Below, piece by piece: positions 9,492 to 18,726 of a stretch of 64,000 nt of DNA. The notes below the pieces were generated by a model. That model saw nothing but the letters and a program-made list of their open reading frames with translations. It ran no database searches and was not told the DNA's origin. Origin of the DNA: JAGPUQ01 sp050179115 (GTDB lineage Bacteria > Pseudomonadota > Gammaproteobacteria > Pseudomonadales > Porticoccaceae); assembly GCA_050179115.1 (NCBI GenBank), contig JBFXFL010000002.1, positions 90,346 to 154,345 of the forward strand, read 5' to 3'. The first letter of the stretch is position 1. Each line of letters opens with the position of its first letter. Position numbers and translations under genes: made by a program.

Positions 9492-10004
9492 CGACAGCGT
9501 CCCGGTGCAGCGCACGCGCCGGTTGCAGGCCGGCGAAAAATTGCGCAGCGCCGCCAAGGTCGAGCGCATCCCCGTCAAGGTGATTGCGACCACCGAATTG
9601 CCGCGCAAGCCGCCCTGGATCCGGGTGCGCGCCGGCGTGGGTCCGGAAGTGCAGCGCATCAAGAACATCCTGCGGGCGCATCGCCTCTCCACCGTGTGCG
9701 AGGAAGCGGCCTGCCCCAATCTGGGCGAATGCTTCGGCGGTGGCACCGCCACCTTCATGATTCTGGGCGACATCTGCACCCGCCGCTGTCCGTTCTGCGA
9801 TGTGGGGCACGGCAAGCCCAATCCGCTCGACCCCGAGGAACCCGCCAATCTGGCGCGCGCCATCGCCGAGCTGGGCCTGCGTTATGTGGTGATCACCTCG
9901 GTGGACCGCGACGACCTGCGCGACGGCGGTGCCGGGCATTTCGCCGCCTGCATCGAGGCCGTACGTCGGCATTCGCCGGGCATCCAGGTGGAAATCCTGG
10001 TGCC
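9481..10004 (+). CDS. lipA: Lipoyl synthase, N-terminal half (cut by assembly gap)
   Basis: LipA is a radical-SAM enzyme that inserts two sulfurs into protein-bound octanoate. 174 residues are present before the N run. Both iron-sulfur motifs are visible: the auxiliary cluster C-x4-C-x5-C in CEEAACPNLGEC, and the radical-SAM CxxxCxxC in CTRRCPFC. About 150 residues are missing compared with the usual length near 320, and no remainder appears after the gap. This is an assembly truncation, not evidence of a broken gene. ATG 9481 overlaps the lipB end. Confidence 0.95.
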
Positions 10005-10104
10005 NNNNNNNNNNNNNNNNNNNNNNNNNNNNNNNNNNNNNNNNNNNNNNNNNNNNNNNNNNNNNNNNNNNNNNNNNNNNNNNNNNNNNNNNNNNNNNNN
10101 NNNN
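10005..10104. other. Assembly gap (100 N)
   Basis: Exactly 100 N, a conventional placeholder for a scaffold join of unknown size. It removes the 3' half of lipA. The missing lipA sequence alone would need roughly 450 bp, so the true gap is probably larger than drawn, and other genes could lie in it. Confidence 0.99.
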
Positions 10105-10165
10105 CGGCGGCGCGGTCCCGGCAGCAGGGCGGTTCCCATACCAAGAGATGTCCAGAGGGGGAAGG

Positions 10166-12613
10166 ATGGCGCATCAACCACTGCAATTGGCGCAGTTGCC
10201 CAATTGCTGTACCGCCGACGAGTTCAGCTTCACCACCACCGAAGACCTGGAGCCGCTGACCGAAATCATCGGCCAGGACCGTGCCATCGCCGCGATCCGC
10301 TTCGGTCTCGGCATGGAAAACCAGGGTTATAACCTGTTCGTGCTGGGCCCGCCCGGAGTCGGCAAGTTCACTGCCATCAGCCAGTACCTCGGCGATGCGG
10401 CGCGGCGCGGCCCCATCCCGGGGGACTGGTGCTACGTCAATAATTTCGTCGACGATGCCAAGCCGATTCTGCTCGAGCTGCCGGCCGGGCGCGGCAGTCT
10501 GTTGCGCGACGATATGCAGCATCTGGTGGATGACCTCAAGAACGCCATTCCCCAGGCGTTCGACAGCGACCAGTACAAGGCGCGGGCGCAGCAGATCGAA
10601 GCCGAGATTCAGGGCCGTCAGGAACAGGCATTCCAGCAGGTACAGGAAGCCGCGGCGCGTGACAACATCAATGTCTACCAGAACGCCGGCGAGCTGACTC
10701 TGGTGCCCATGGTCGACGGCAAGGACCTCGACCCGGAAGAGTTTCAGAAGTTGCCGCAAGAACAGCGCGAGCGTCTGGAGACCGCCGTGCTGGAGGTGCG
10801 CAAGCAGTTGCAGGCGGTGTTCCAGCAGCAGATGCCGGCCCTGCGCAAGGAGGCCCGGGATCGCTTCCGCGCCCTCAACCACGAGGTGACGCGCGAGGCG
10901 GTCGGACTCTACATCGAGGGGCTGAGCCGGCGTTATGCCGACCTGCCCCAGGCGCTGGACTATCTGAGCAGCGTCCAGCAGGACATCATCGCCAACGCCG
11001 AACTGTTCCGGCCGGTGGAAGCGCCCCAGGCGATGCTGATGGCGCAGGACGCGTTGCAGCGCTATCGGGTCAACCTGATTCTGGACAACAGCCACAGCAT
11101 CGGCCGCCCGGTGGTTTACGAGGAACACCCAAGCTATGCCAACCTGGTGGGACGCATCGAGCACCGCGCCGTCATGGGCGCCCTGCTGACCAACTTCACG
11201 CTCATCAAGCCGGGCGCCCTGCACCGCGCCAACGGCGGTTATCTGATCCTGGATGCCCGCAAGCTGCTGACCCAGCCGTTCGCCTGGGAGGCGCTCAAGC
11301 AGGCGCTCAACAAGAAGGAGCTGCGGCTGGAATCCCTGGAGCACGCGCTCAGCTTCGCCACCACCACTTCCCTCGAACCCCAGGCGATGCCGCTCGACAT
11401 CAAGATCGTCCTGCTCGGCGACCGCAACCTCTACTACCTGCTGCACGCCTACGATCCGGATTTCGCCGAGCTGTTCAAGGTCGCGGCCGATTTCGAGACC
11501 GGGCTGGAACGTTCGCCCGCCAACGATCTGCTCTATGCGCGCATGATCGCCACCATGGTGCGCAATAAGGGGCTGATGCCGTTTGATCGCTCCGCAGTCG
11601 CCGCCACCATCCAGCACAGCATGCGCGTCGAAGCGGACGCGCTGAAGCTGTCCACCCACATGCGCAGCATCGCCGACCTGCTCGCCGAGGCTCATTACTG
11701 GGCCGGCCAGGCCGGGCGCGGTCTGGTCACCGGAGAGGACGTGCGCCATGCGATCAGCACCCAGATAGAGCGTCTGGACCGGGTGCGGGACCGCAGTTAC
11801 GAGTACATCCAGCGCGGTGCGGTGCTGATCGACACCCAGGGCGCCGTGGTGGGTCAGGTGAACGGCCTGTCGGTGCTGCAAGTGGGCAATTTCAGCTTCG
11901 GTCAGCCCGCGCGCATCACCGCAACCACCCGGCTCGGCGACGGTCGCGTCATCGACATCGAGCGCGAGACCGAGATGGGCGGCCCCATCCACAGCAAGGG
12001 TGTGTTCATCCTGTCGAGTTTCCTGGGCGCGCGCTATGGCCAGACCCGGCCGCTCGCGCTTACCGCCAGCCTCACCTTCGAACAGTCCTACGGCGGTGTC
12101 GAGGGCGACAGCGCGTCGCTGGCAGAACTCTGCGCGCTGCTGTCCTCACTGAGCCAGGTGCCCATCCAGCAGTGCTACGCGATGACCGGTTCGGTGAACC
12201 AGCTCGGTCGGGTGCAGGTGATCGGCGGCGTCAGCGAGAAGGTGGAAGGGTTCTTCGATATCTGCAAGGCGCGCGGGCTCACCGGCGAACAGGGGGTGCT
12301 GATCCCGGCCGCCAATGTGGTCAACCTGATCCTGCGCCAGGATGTGCTGGACGCCATCGATGCGGGCAGTTTCCGGATTTACGCCGTCGAGGCAGTGGAC
12401 CAGGCCATCGAAATTCTGACCGGCGTTGCCGCCGGAGAAGCGGACGCCGACGGCACCTACCCGCCCGATAGCATCAACGGCAAAGTGCAAACCCGTTTGC
12501 GCGGCTTCGCCGAATTGCGCCGCGATTTCGGTCGCAGTGATGGCGAGGAAAAACGCAACGGCGCCAGCCGTCCGCCCGCGGTTCCCGCGCCGCCACCGCT
12601 ACCGGGGAGCTGA
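10166..12613 (+). CDS. Lon-family ATP-dependent protease (LonB/YcbZ-like, AAA_32 type)
   Basis: This is a predicted cytoplasmic ATP-dependent serine protease of 815 residues. An N-terminal AAA-type region has a Walker A motif GPPGVGK (residues 61-67), followed by a long charged, probably coiled-coil insertion (about 130-260). The C-terminal Lon protease domain has the Ser-Lys dyad at Ser649 (EGDSAS) and Lys692 (SEKVEG), 43 residues apart as in E. coli Lon. It lacks the N-terminal substrate domain of classical Lon. ATG 10166 has a purine-rich upstream stretch (GAGGGGGAAGG). Substrates are unknown; the 61 bases between the gap and the start show no gene. Confidence 0.92.
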   Translation: MAHQPLQLAQLPNCCTADEFSFTTTEDLEPLTEIIGQDRAIAAIRFGLGMENQGYNLFVLGPPGVGKFTAISQYLGDAARRGPIPGDWCYVNNFVDDAKPILLELPAGRGSLLRDDMQHLVDDLKNAIPQAFDSDQYKARAQQIEAEIQGRQEQAFQQVQEAAARDNINVYQNAGELTLVPMVDGKDLDPEEFQKLPQEQRERLETAVLEVRKQLQAVFQQQMPALRKEARDRFRALNHEVTREAVGLYIEGLSRRYADLPQALDYLSSVQQDIIANAELFRPVEAPQAMLMAQDALQRYRVNLILDNSHSIGRPVVYEEHPSYANLVGRIEHRAVMGALLTNFTLIKPGALHRANGGYLILDARKLLTQPFAWEALKQALNKKELRLESLEHALSFATTTSLEPQAMPLDIKIVLLGDRNLYYLLHAYDPDFAELFKVAADFETGLERSPANDLLYARMIATMVRNKGLMPFDRSAVAATIQHSMRVEADALKLSTHMRSIADLLAEAHYWAGQAGRGLVTGEDVRHAISTQIERLDRVRDRSYEYIQRGAVLIDTQGAVVGQVNGLSVLQVGNFSFGQPARITATTRLGDGRVIDIERETEMGGPIHSKGVFILSSFLGARYGQTRPLALTASLTFEQSYGGVEGDSASLAELCALLSSLSQVPIQQCYAMTGSVNQLGRVQVIGGVSEKVEGFFDICKARGLTGEQGVLIPAANVVNLILRQDVLDAIDAGSFRIYAVEAVDQAIEILTGVAAGEADADGTYPPDSINGKVQTRLRGFAELRRDFGRSDGEEKRNGASRPPAVPAPPPLPGS

Positions 12614-12617
12614 TCGG

Positions 12618-13355
12618 TCAGCCGCTGCCCGCAGCCTCGAAGCCGGGTTCCTCGAAACCCGGCTCCTCGAAACCCGGCTCTTCGAAACCAAGAAAACGCG
12701 CGAACCCCGCCACCGGCTCGCGCGGCATCTCGAGCCGGTTGGCCGGGTGGTCCGGGTCGATATGGCCGAGCGCCATGCCGTTGTAGACATAGTATTCGGA
12801 GGCGATGCCCAGCACCTCGTGGACCGCCGGGCTCACGTCCTGCCAGAAGCCCTGGGAACAGGTATGCAGGCCGAACTCTCGCGCCGCCAGCATCACATGG
12901 CCCATGAAAATGCCCAGATCCCCGAGCTGGCCCGGCAACAGCGAGCGGTGGATGCTGAACATCAGCCCGACGGGCGCGCCGAAAAAATAGAAATTGCGCA
13001 GCAGTTGCTGCTCGCGCGCCACCTTGTCGCGGCGGTCGATGCCGAGCGCCGCGTAAAGACGCATGCCGCAATCAAAGCGGCGCTGTTTGTAGGGCTGCCG
13101 GAACCCGCCGGGATCGCCGCGCAACGGGTTTTCATTACTGCCCACCGGGTGTTCCCGGGCCCAGGCCAGGGCGCGTTCGATCAGCCGCTCGCGCACCGCG
13201 CCGGTCACCACGTCCACCTGCCAGGGCTGCATATTGCTGCCGGAAGGGGCGAGACGGGCCAGCTCCAGAATGCGCTCCACCGTCGCGCGCGGCACCGGGG
13301 TGGGGAGAAATGCACGCGCCGACAGGCGGCTTTGGATAGCCTCGATCAACTCCAT
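12618..13355 (-). CDS. Nitroreductase-family flavoprotein with a repeated C-terminal tail
   Basis: FMN-dependent nitroreductase-like oxidoreductases reduce nitro compounds or quinones with NAD(P)H. The 245-residue protein has the family features LSARAF near residue 11, ARLAPSGSNMQPW, and the late stretch LGIASEYYVYNGMALGHID. The last 24 residues are unusual: three near-identical FEEPG units before a short Gly/Ser end, encoded by a 15-bp tandem repeat (12635-12691). It starts 4 bp after the rpiA stop, so it likely forms an operon with rpiA and perhaps ubiD. The substrate cannot be told from sequence. Confidence 0.88.
   Translation of the reverse strand: MELIEAIQSRLSARAFLPTPVPRATVERILELARLAPSGSNMQPWQVDVVTGAVRERLIERALAWAREHPVGSNENPLRGDPGGFRQPYKQRRFDCGMRLYAALGIDRRDKVAREQQLLRNFYFFGAPVGLMFSIHRSLLPGQLGDLGIFMGHVMLAAREFGLHTCSQGFWQDVSPAVHEVLGIASEYYVYNGMALGHIDPDHPANRLEMPREPVAGFARFLGFEEPGFEEPGFEEPGFEAAGSG
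12635..12691. repeat. 15-bp tandem repeat inside the nitroreductase gene
   Basis: Units CCTCGAAGCCGGGTT (12635-12649), CCTCGAAACCCGGCT (12650-12664 and 12665-12679, identical) and a partial fourth from 12680. Each unit is five codons, so copy-number change keeps the reading frame. It encodes the FEEPG tail. Confidence 0.92.
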
Positions 13356-13358
13356 GGG

Positions 13359-14036
13359 TCAGCGCGCCCGGATGGTTTCGACGCCACTGGCACGCGCCAG
13401 CAGCAACACATCGGCGGGGCGCAGCGCGAACAGACCGTTGGTTACCACGCCCGCGATATTGTTCAGGCGCTCTTCCAGGGCGCGTGCCGGCGCGATCGGA
13501 TAAAAATCGTGGGCATCGATGATGTAGTTGCCGTTGTCCGTCACCACGCCCTGGCGCCACTCCGGGTTGGCGCCCAGGGCGCGCAGTTGCCGGCCCACAT
13601 GGCTGCGCGCCATGGGGATCACCTCCACCGGCAGCGGAAACCGGCCCAGGTGATCGACCTGCTTGGAGGCGTCGGCGATGCAGACAAACTCCCGCGCCAC
13701 CGCCGCCACGATCTTCTCCCGCGTCAGGGCGCCGCCGCCGCCCTTGATCATCTCCAGCGCCGGATTGATCTCATCGGCGCCGTCCACATACAGCGCCACT
13801 TCGGAAACACTGTTGAGATCCCACACCGGAATCCGGAGCTCGCGCAGCCGCGCCGCCGAAGCTTCGGAACTGGCCACAGCGGCGGCAATGCGACCCCTGT
13901 GGGGCGCCAGCAGCGCGATGAAATGATTCACCGTGGAGCCGGTGCCGATGCCGATCACTTCGTCGTTGCCGATCTTGGCAAGACAGTAATCGAGCGCGGC
14001 CTGTGCCGCGGCCTGTTTGAGCTTGTCCTGGCTCAT
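13359..14036 (-). CDS. rpiA: Ribose-5-phosphate isomerase A
   Basis: RpiA interconverts ribose-5-phosphate and ribulose-5-phosphate in the pentose phosphate pathway. The 225-residue protein shows the phosphate-binding loop GIGTGSTVNHFI, the active-site segment DGADEINP and KGGGGALTREKI. I chose the ATG at 14036 (MSQDKLKQAA), which gives a family-like N-terminus; an ATG three codons upstream at 14045 is also possible. The gene lies between ubiD and the nitroreductase on the same strand. Confidence 0.95.
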   Translation of the reverse strand: MSQDKLKQAAAQAALDYCLAKIGNDEVIGIGTGSTVNHFIALLAPHRGRIAAAVASSEASAARLRELRIPVWDLNSVSEVALYVDGADEINPALEMIKGGGGALTREKIVAAVAREFVCIADASKQVDHLGRFPLPVEVIPMARSHVGRQLRALGANPEWRQGVVTDNGNYIIDAHDFYPIAPARALEERLNNIAGVVTNGLFALRPADVLLLARASGVETIRAR

Positions 14037-14189
14037 CGTGCACATCCGCCGGTTGGAGTCGGGATTATAAGCCAGGGTCCGTGGGGGGCGTCTTCCACGC
14101 CGGGAACGACCGGCGCTCCGCAGCGACGCAACGGGTTGGCGGGATCTTCCCGCGGTCGGGCTTCATTCCTTCGCCGCGCTCGGGAGCCG

Positions 14190-15653
14190 TTACAACCCCA
14201 ACTCGGGCCAGAGCGCGTCGATGCGCGCCTTTACCGCGGTATCCATACCGATCGGCCGGCCCCACTCCCGCGTGGTTTCGCCCGGCCACTTATGGGTGGC
14301 GTCGAAACCGACTTTCGAGCCGAGGCCGGAGACGGGCGAGGCAAAATCCAGATAATCGATGGGCGTATTTTCGACCAGCACCAGATCCCGCGCGGGGTCC
14401 ATACGGGTGGTCATGGCCCAGATCACGTCCCGCCAGTCGCGGGCGTTGACGTCGTCGTCGGTGACCACCACGAACTTGGTGTACATGAACTGGCGCAGGA
14501 AGGACCAGACTCCGAACATCACCCGCTTGGCGTGGCCGGGATACTGTTTCTTCATGGTCACCACCGCGAAACGGTAGGAGCAGCCCTCCGGCGGCAGATA
14601 AAAATCCACGATTTCCGGAAACTGTTTTTTCAGCACCGGCACGAACACTTCGTTGAGCGCCACGCCGAGGATCGCCGGTTCGTCCGGGGGCCGGCCGGTG
14701 TAGGTGCTGTGATAGACGGGATTGGTGCGGTGGGTGATGCGGTCGATGGTGAACACCGGAAAGCGCTCGACCTCGTTGTAGTAGCCGGTGTGGTCGCCGA
14801 ACGGACCTTCGTCGGCTTCGTCGCCGGGATGGATATGGCCTTCGAGGATGATCTCGGCGCGCGCCGGCACCTGCAGATCGTTGCCGAGGCTGGTGACCAC
14901 CTCGGTGCGTTCGCCGCGCAGCAACCCGGCGAAGGCGTACTCGGACAGGCTGTCCGGGACCGGCGTCACCGCGCCCAGGATGGTGGCGGGATCGGCACCC
15001 AGGGCCACCGATACAGGAAACGGCGCCCCGGGATGGGCGGCCTGCCAGTCGCGGTAGTCGAGCGCCCCGCCGCGGTGGGCCAGCCAGCGCATGATGACGC
15101 GGTTGCGGCCGATCACCTGCATCCGGTAAATGCCGAGATTCTGGCGCTCCTTGCCCGGCCCCCGCGTGATCACCAGCGGCCAGGTGATCAGCGGGCCGGC
15201 GTCGCCCGGCCAGCAGGTCTGTACCGGCCAGTGCGCCAGATCCACCGCGGCGCCGTCCAGCACGACTTCCTGGCAAGGCGCGGCTTTGACGATTTTCACC
15301 GGCATGTTCAGCACCGGCCGGAACTGCTCGCGCTTGGCCCACAGATCGCGCAATCCCCTGGGTGGCTCGGGTTCCTTCAAAAAGGCCAGTAATTCGCCCA
15401 CTTCCCGCAGATGCGCGATACCTTCCCCGCCCATGGCGAGAGCCACACGCTGGGTGGTGCCGAACAGGTTGCCGAGCACGGGTACGGCAAACCCGGTGGG
15501 ACGCTCGAACAGCAGCGCGGGCCCGCCGGCTTTCAGGGTGCGGTCGCAGATCTCGGTGATTTCGAGCGCGGGACTGACCGGCGTGGCGATGCGCTTGAGC
15601 TCGCCGCGCGCTTCCAGAAACTGAATGAAATCGCGCAGATCGCGATAGGCCAT
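14190..15653 (-). CDS. ubiD: 3-octaprenyl-4-hydroxybenzoate decarboxylase
   Basis: UbiD removes the carboxylate in ubiquinone synthesis using prenylated FMN made by UbiX. The 487-residue protein has the family N-terminus MAYRDLRDFIQFLEARGELKR split over its first 21 residues, GPFGDHTGYYN, and a late segment FDATHKWPGE. The start at 15653 fits E. coli UbiD; the frame stays open upstream to 15785 but that part does not resemble the family. The adjacent 14037-14189 intergenic stretch contains only small hairpins. ubiX is not in this window. Confidence 0.95.
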   Translation of the reverse strand: MAYRDLRDFIQFLEARGELKRIATPVSPALEITEICDRTLKAGGPALLFERPTGFAVPVLGNLFGTTQRVALAMGGEGIAHLREVGELLAFLKEPEPPRGLRDLWAKREQFRPVLNMPVKIVKAAPCQEVVLDGAAVDLAHWPVQTCWPGDAGPLITWPLVITRGPGKERQNLGIYRMQVIGRNRVIMRWLAHRGGALDYRDWQAAHPGAPFPVSVALGADPATILGAVTPVPDSLSEYAFAGLLRGERTEVVTSLGNDLQVPARAEIILEGHIHPGDEADEGPFGDHTGYYNEVERFPVFTIDRITHRTNPVYHSTYTGRPPDEPAILGVALNEVFVPVLKKQFPEIVDFYLPPEGCSYRFAVVTMKKQYPGHAKRVMFGVWSFLRQFMYTKFVVVTDDDVNARDWRDVIWAMTTRMDPARDLVLVENTPIDYLDFASPVSGLGSKVGFDATHKWPGETTREWGRPIGMDTAVKARIDALWPELGL

Positions 15654-15799
15654 GGGAGCATCAGGCGCGTTGCCGGTGGGGCGCGAGTGTTGCGGTAACG
15701 CCATGTCAATGCAAGGGGCCCAAGGCCGGAGTCGGCCCGGTTGTCGCGCGCGTCGTACGCCGCTATGGTGAAGTCCTTGGTACATCGACGGAGGCCACC

Positions 15800-16750
15800 A
15801 TGGAAACCTTGCAACTGGGCAACAGCAATCTGCGCGTGGGCCGTCTCGGCCTGGGCTGCATGGGCATGTCGGAGTTCTACGGACCGGCGGACGAAGCCGA
15901 ATCCATTCGCACCCTGCACGGCGCGCTGGATCTGGGGGTGAATTTTTTCGACACCGCCGACATGTACGGCAGCGGCCACAACGAAACCCTGATCGGCCGC
16001 GCGTTCAAGGGTAAATGGAGCCAGGTGGTGCTGGCCACCAAGTTCGGTTTCCTGCGCGATGCCAAGGGCGGCTTCGCCGGGCTCGATTGCAGCCCGGCGC
16101 ACATCAAGGAGGCCTGTGACGCGAGTCTGAAACGTCTCGGGATCGAGACCATCGATCTCTACTACGCCCACCGGGTCGATCCCCAGGTGCCCATCGAGGA
16201 CACCGTGGGCGCCATGGCCGATCTGGTCGCGGCCGGCAAGGTGCGCTACCTGGGCCTGAGCGAGGCGGATGCGGACCAACTGCGCCGCGCTCAAAAAATT
16301 CACCCGATCACCGCATTGCAGACCGAGTATTCACTCTGGAGTCGCGATCCCGAGGGCGCCATCCTCGATACCTGCCGCGAACTCAAGATCGCCTTTGTCG
16401 CCTACAGCCCGCTGGGGCGGGGCTTTCTCACCGGCGCCATCCCCTCGCGCGAGGCCCTGGATCCCGGCGACTACCGACTTCACTCGCCCCGCTTCCAGCC
16501 GGAAGCGCTGGAGCAGAACAAGGCGTTCATCGCGCTGGTGGAGCGGATCGCACAGGAGAAGGAAATCACGCCGGCGCAGGTCGCACTCGCCTGGGTGCTC
16601 AATCAGGACGCGAACATCTTTCCCATTCCGGGCACCCGCAAGCTGTCGCGGCTGAAAGAGAATCTGGCGGCGCTGGCGGTGCGGTTCACGGCGGCAGAAC
16701 TCGCCGAGATTCGCAGCCAGTTGCCCACGGCGGTCGGCGGGCGGTACTGA
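15800..16750 (+). CDS. Aldo/keto reductase
   Basis: This NADPH-dependent aldo/keto reductase of 316 residues is of the AKR13/YajO-like type. The catalytic tetrad is visible: Asp and Tyr in FFDTADMYGSG, Lys in LATKFGF, His in YYAHRVD. The cofactor-binding C-terminal region includes IPGTRK. A good Shine-Dalgarno (GGAGG, 15790-15794) precedes ATG 15800. It is divergent from ubiD with a 146-bp intergenic region. The natural substrate is unknown. Confidence 0.9.
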   Translation: METLQLGNSNLRVGRLGLGCMGMSEFYGPADEAESIRTLHGALDLGVNFFDTADMYGSGHNETLIGRAFKGKWSQVVLATKFGFLRDAKGGFAGLDCSPAHIKEACDASLKRLGIETIDLYYAHRVDPQVPIEDTVGAMADLVAAGKVRYLGLSEADADQLRRAQKIHPITALQTEYSLWSRDPEGAILDTCRELKIAFVAYSPLGRGFLTGAIPSREALDPGDYRLHSPRFQPEALEQNKAFIALVERIAQEKEITPAQVALAWVLNQDANIFPIPGTRKLSRLKENLAALAVRFTAAELAEIRSQLPTAVGGRY

Positions 16751-16924
16751 CATTTTTGATAAGAAGCTTGCGGTGAAAGGTTGGGTCGGTGTTTGCCGGC
16801 CATCGCTCAGGCGCTGACCGGACGCCGTGCCGCCTGCGGCAGTTGGCCGCCGGTCTCGCCGTGGGTGAAACCGGGTCGGACCGCTTGGTTTACACTCGCC
16901 CGCCAGATCCGTACCCGGGATTGC

Positions 16925-17758
16925 ATGGAAATCATCGCCCCTTACCTCGTCTATTTCGGGATCGGTGCCGTGGCTGGTCTGGTCGCGGGTGTGTTCGGCC
17001 TGGGCGGCGGCGCGGTCGTGGTACCGGTGCTGATTTTCGCCTTTCAGTGGCAGGGCATGGCGCCTGAGGTGCTGACCCATATGGCGATCGGCACCTCGCT
17101 CGCCACCATCGTGGTGACCGCCCTGAGCGCGATCCGCACCCATCAGCGCTGCGGCGCGATTCGCTGGCGATTAGTGGCACAACTGGTGCCCGGCGTACTG
17201 GTGGGCACGGTGCTCGGCGGTCTGGTGGCGGCGCGCCTCGAGGGCGAACTGCTGCAGTTCAGTTTCGGTGCCTTTCTGTTGCTGGTGGCGTTCCAGATGG
17301 CGTTCGGCGTGCGCGTGCAGGCCCGGGAAGGTCGGCCGCCCGGCCGCGCGCTTCAGACCGGCGCGGGCGCGGCCATCGGCTTTGCCTCGGGTATTTTCGG
17401 TATCGGCGGTGGCTCGCTCACCGTGCCCTATCTGAGCTGGTGCCGGGAACCCACGGTGGTCGCCGTGGCGACATCCTCCGCCCTCGGTCTGCCGATTGCC
17501 CTCAGCGGCGCCTCTACCTATGTGTTCGGCGGTCACGGGGATCTCGCATTGCCGGAATGGAGCTGGGGCTTTGTCTATCTGCCGGCGCTGCTTGGCATCG
17601 TCACGACCAGCACACCTTTTGCGCGCTGGGGTGCGCGCCTTGCCCATAGCCTGCCGGAGCGCATCCTTCGGCGTGCATTTGCCCTGGTCTCGCTGCTGAT
17701 CGGCGTGCAGTTCATGGTGCGGAATCTACCTTTCCGCGCGGGGCAATCATGGTTCTGA
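16925..17758 (+). CDS. TauE/SafE-family membrane permease
   Basis: This is a predicted inner-membrane exporter or anion permease of 277 residues with about eight hydrophobic segments. The two family glycine-rich repeats are visible: FGLGGGAVVVPVL near residue 22 and FGIGGGSLTVPYL in the middle, marking the internal duplication of TauE/SafE. Some members move sulfite, sulfoacetate or organosulfur compounds; no substrate can be assigned here. ATG 16925 is the first start that opens on the first membrane segment. The end overlaps birA by 10 bp. Confidence 0.88.
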   Translation: MEIIAPYLVYFGIGAVAGLVAGVFGLGGGAVVVPVLIFAFQWQGMAPEVLTHMAIGTSLATIVVTALSAIRTHQRCGAIRWRLVAQLVPGVLVGTVLGGLVAARLEGELLQFSFGAFLLLVAFQMAFGVRVQAREGRPPGRALQTGAGAAIGFASGIFGIGGGSLTVPYLSWCREPTVVAVATSSALGLPIALSGASTYVFGGHGDLALPEWSWGFVYLPALLGIVTTSTPFARWGARLAHSLPERILRRAFALVSLLIGVQFMVRNLPFRAGQSWF

Positions 17759-18726
17759 CAGCGGCTCAGCGCGTGCTGCTGGGGTTGCTTGCCGACGGCG
17801 AGTTCCATTCGGGCGCCGAACTCGGGCAGACCCTCGGCGTGAGCCGGGCGGCGATCTGGAAGGCTCTGGGCAAGCTGGAGGAACTGGAGCTGCCGCTGGA
17901 GCGAACGCGCCAGCACGGCTACCGGATCGTGGGCGGCCTCGATCTCCACGACGCCACAGCCATCCGCGCCGCACTGAGCGACGCGACCCGGGCGCTGTTG
18001 CGCGACATCAGCGTCCTGGAGGTGATCGACTCCACCAACGAGCAGGCCAAGCGTGCCGCCGACCCGCTGAACGGCGGCGGCATCTGCTATCTGGCGGAGC
18101 GCCAGACCGGCGGCCGCGGGCGCCTGGGCCGGCGCTGGATCAGTCCTTTCGCGCGCAACCTGTATCTGACGGTCGCCTGGGAATTCGATGGCGGCATCGC
18201 CGTGGTCGAAGGGCTGAGCCTGGCGGTGGGCGTCGCGGTGCGGCGCGCGCTGGCCGCGGTCGGCGTGCCCGACATTGGCCTCAAGTGGCCTAACGATCTG
18301 CTGCGTTCCGGGCGCAAGCTGGGCGGAATCCTGATCGAGGTAATCGGTGATCCCCAGGGACTTTGCCGCGTCATCACGGGTATCGGCATCAATGTAGTGA
18401 TGCCTGCGGCGGCCGCCCGCGAGATCGACCAGCCCTGGCAGGATCTGCGCGATTGCCTCGTCTCGCGGGATCGGCTCGCCGCCGCACTGTTGGACCAGCT
18501 GTTGCCGCTGCTGCATAGTTTTCCCGAGCGCGGGTTTCGGGCCTATCGCGGGGAATGGGAAGCGGCGCATGTGCATCAGGGCCGGCCGGTGCGGATCAGT
18601 ACCGGCGGTCGCGCCACGGACGGGATCGCGCGCGGGGTCAACGATCGGGGTGCGCTTGCCCTGGAATGCGCCGATGGGCTGCGTTTCATCAGTGGCGGGG
18701 AAGTCAGTCTGCGGGAGGCGCCATGA
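17749..18726 (+). CDS. birA: Biotin-protein ligase and biotin operon repressor
   Basis: BirA activates biotin and attaches it to acetyl-CoA carboxylase carrier protein; long forms also repress biotin genes. The 325-residue protein has an N-terminal winged helix (about residues 3-62, helix LGVSRAAIWKALGKLE), so it is the regulatory form. The ligase domain has QTGGRGRLGRRW (biotinyl-AMP loop, about 120-130) and LKWPNDLL with the catalytic Lys. ATG 17749 overlaps the permease end. The stop overlaps coaX as ATGA. Confidence 0.96.
   Translation: MVLTAAQRVLLGLLADGEFHSGAELGQTLGVSRAAIWKALGKLEELELPLERTRQHGYRIVGGLDLHDATAIRAALSDATRALLRDISVLEVIDSTNEQAKRAADPLNGGGICYLAERQTGGRGRLGRRWISPFARNLYLTVAWEFDGGIAVVEGLSLAVGVAVRRALAAVGVPDIGLKWPNDLLRSGRKLGGILIEVIGDPQGLCRVITGIGINVVMPAAAAREIDQPWQDLRDCLVSRDRLAAALLDQLLPLLHSFPERGFRAYRGEWEAAHVHQGRPVRISTGGRATDGIARGVNDRGALALECADGLRFISGGEVSLREAP

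Noticed and set aside
9893..11992. Minus-strand open frame running through the first N run
   Set aside because: It only stays open because N codons are read through; it is antisense to lipA and the Lon-like gene.
14037..14189. Small hairpins between ubiD and rpiA as a terminator
   Set aside because: The stems such as GCGGGA / TCCCGC at 14139-14153 are short and have no T-run on either strand.
12426..15392. A very long open frame on the plus strand across three genes
   Set aside because: It is antisense to the nitroreductase, rpiA and ubiD genes, has low-complexity composition and no family motif. Long antisense frames are expected in GC-rich DNA.
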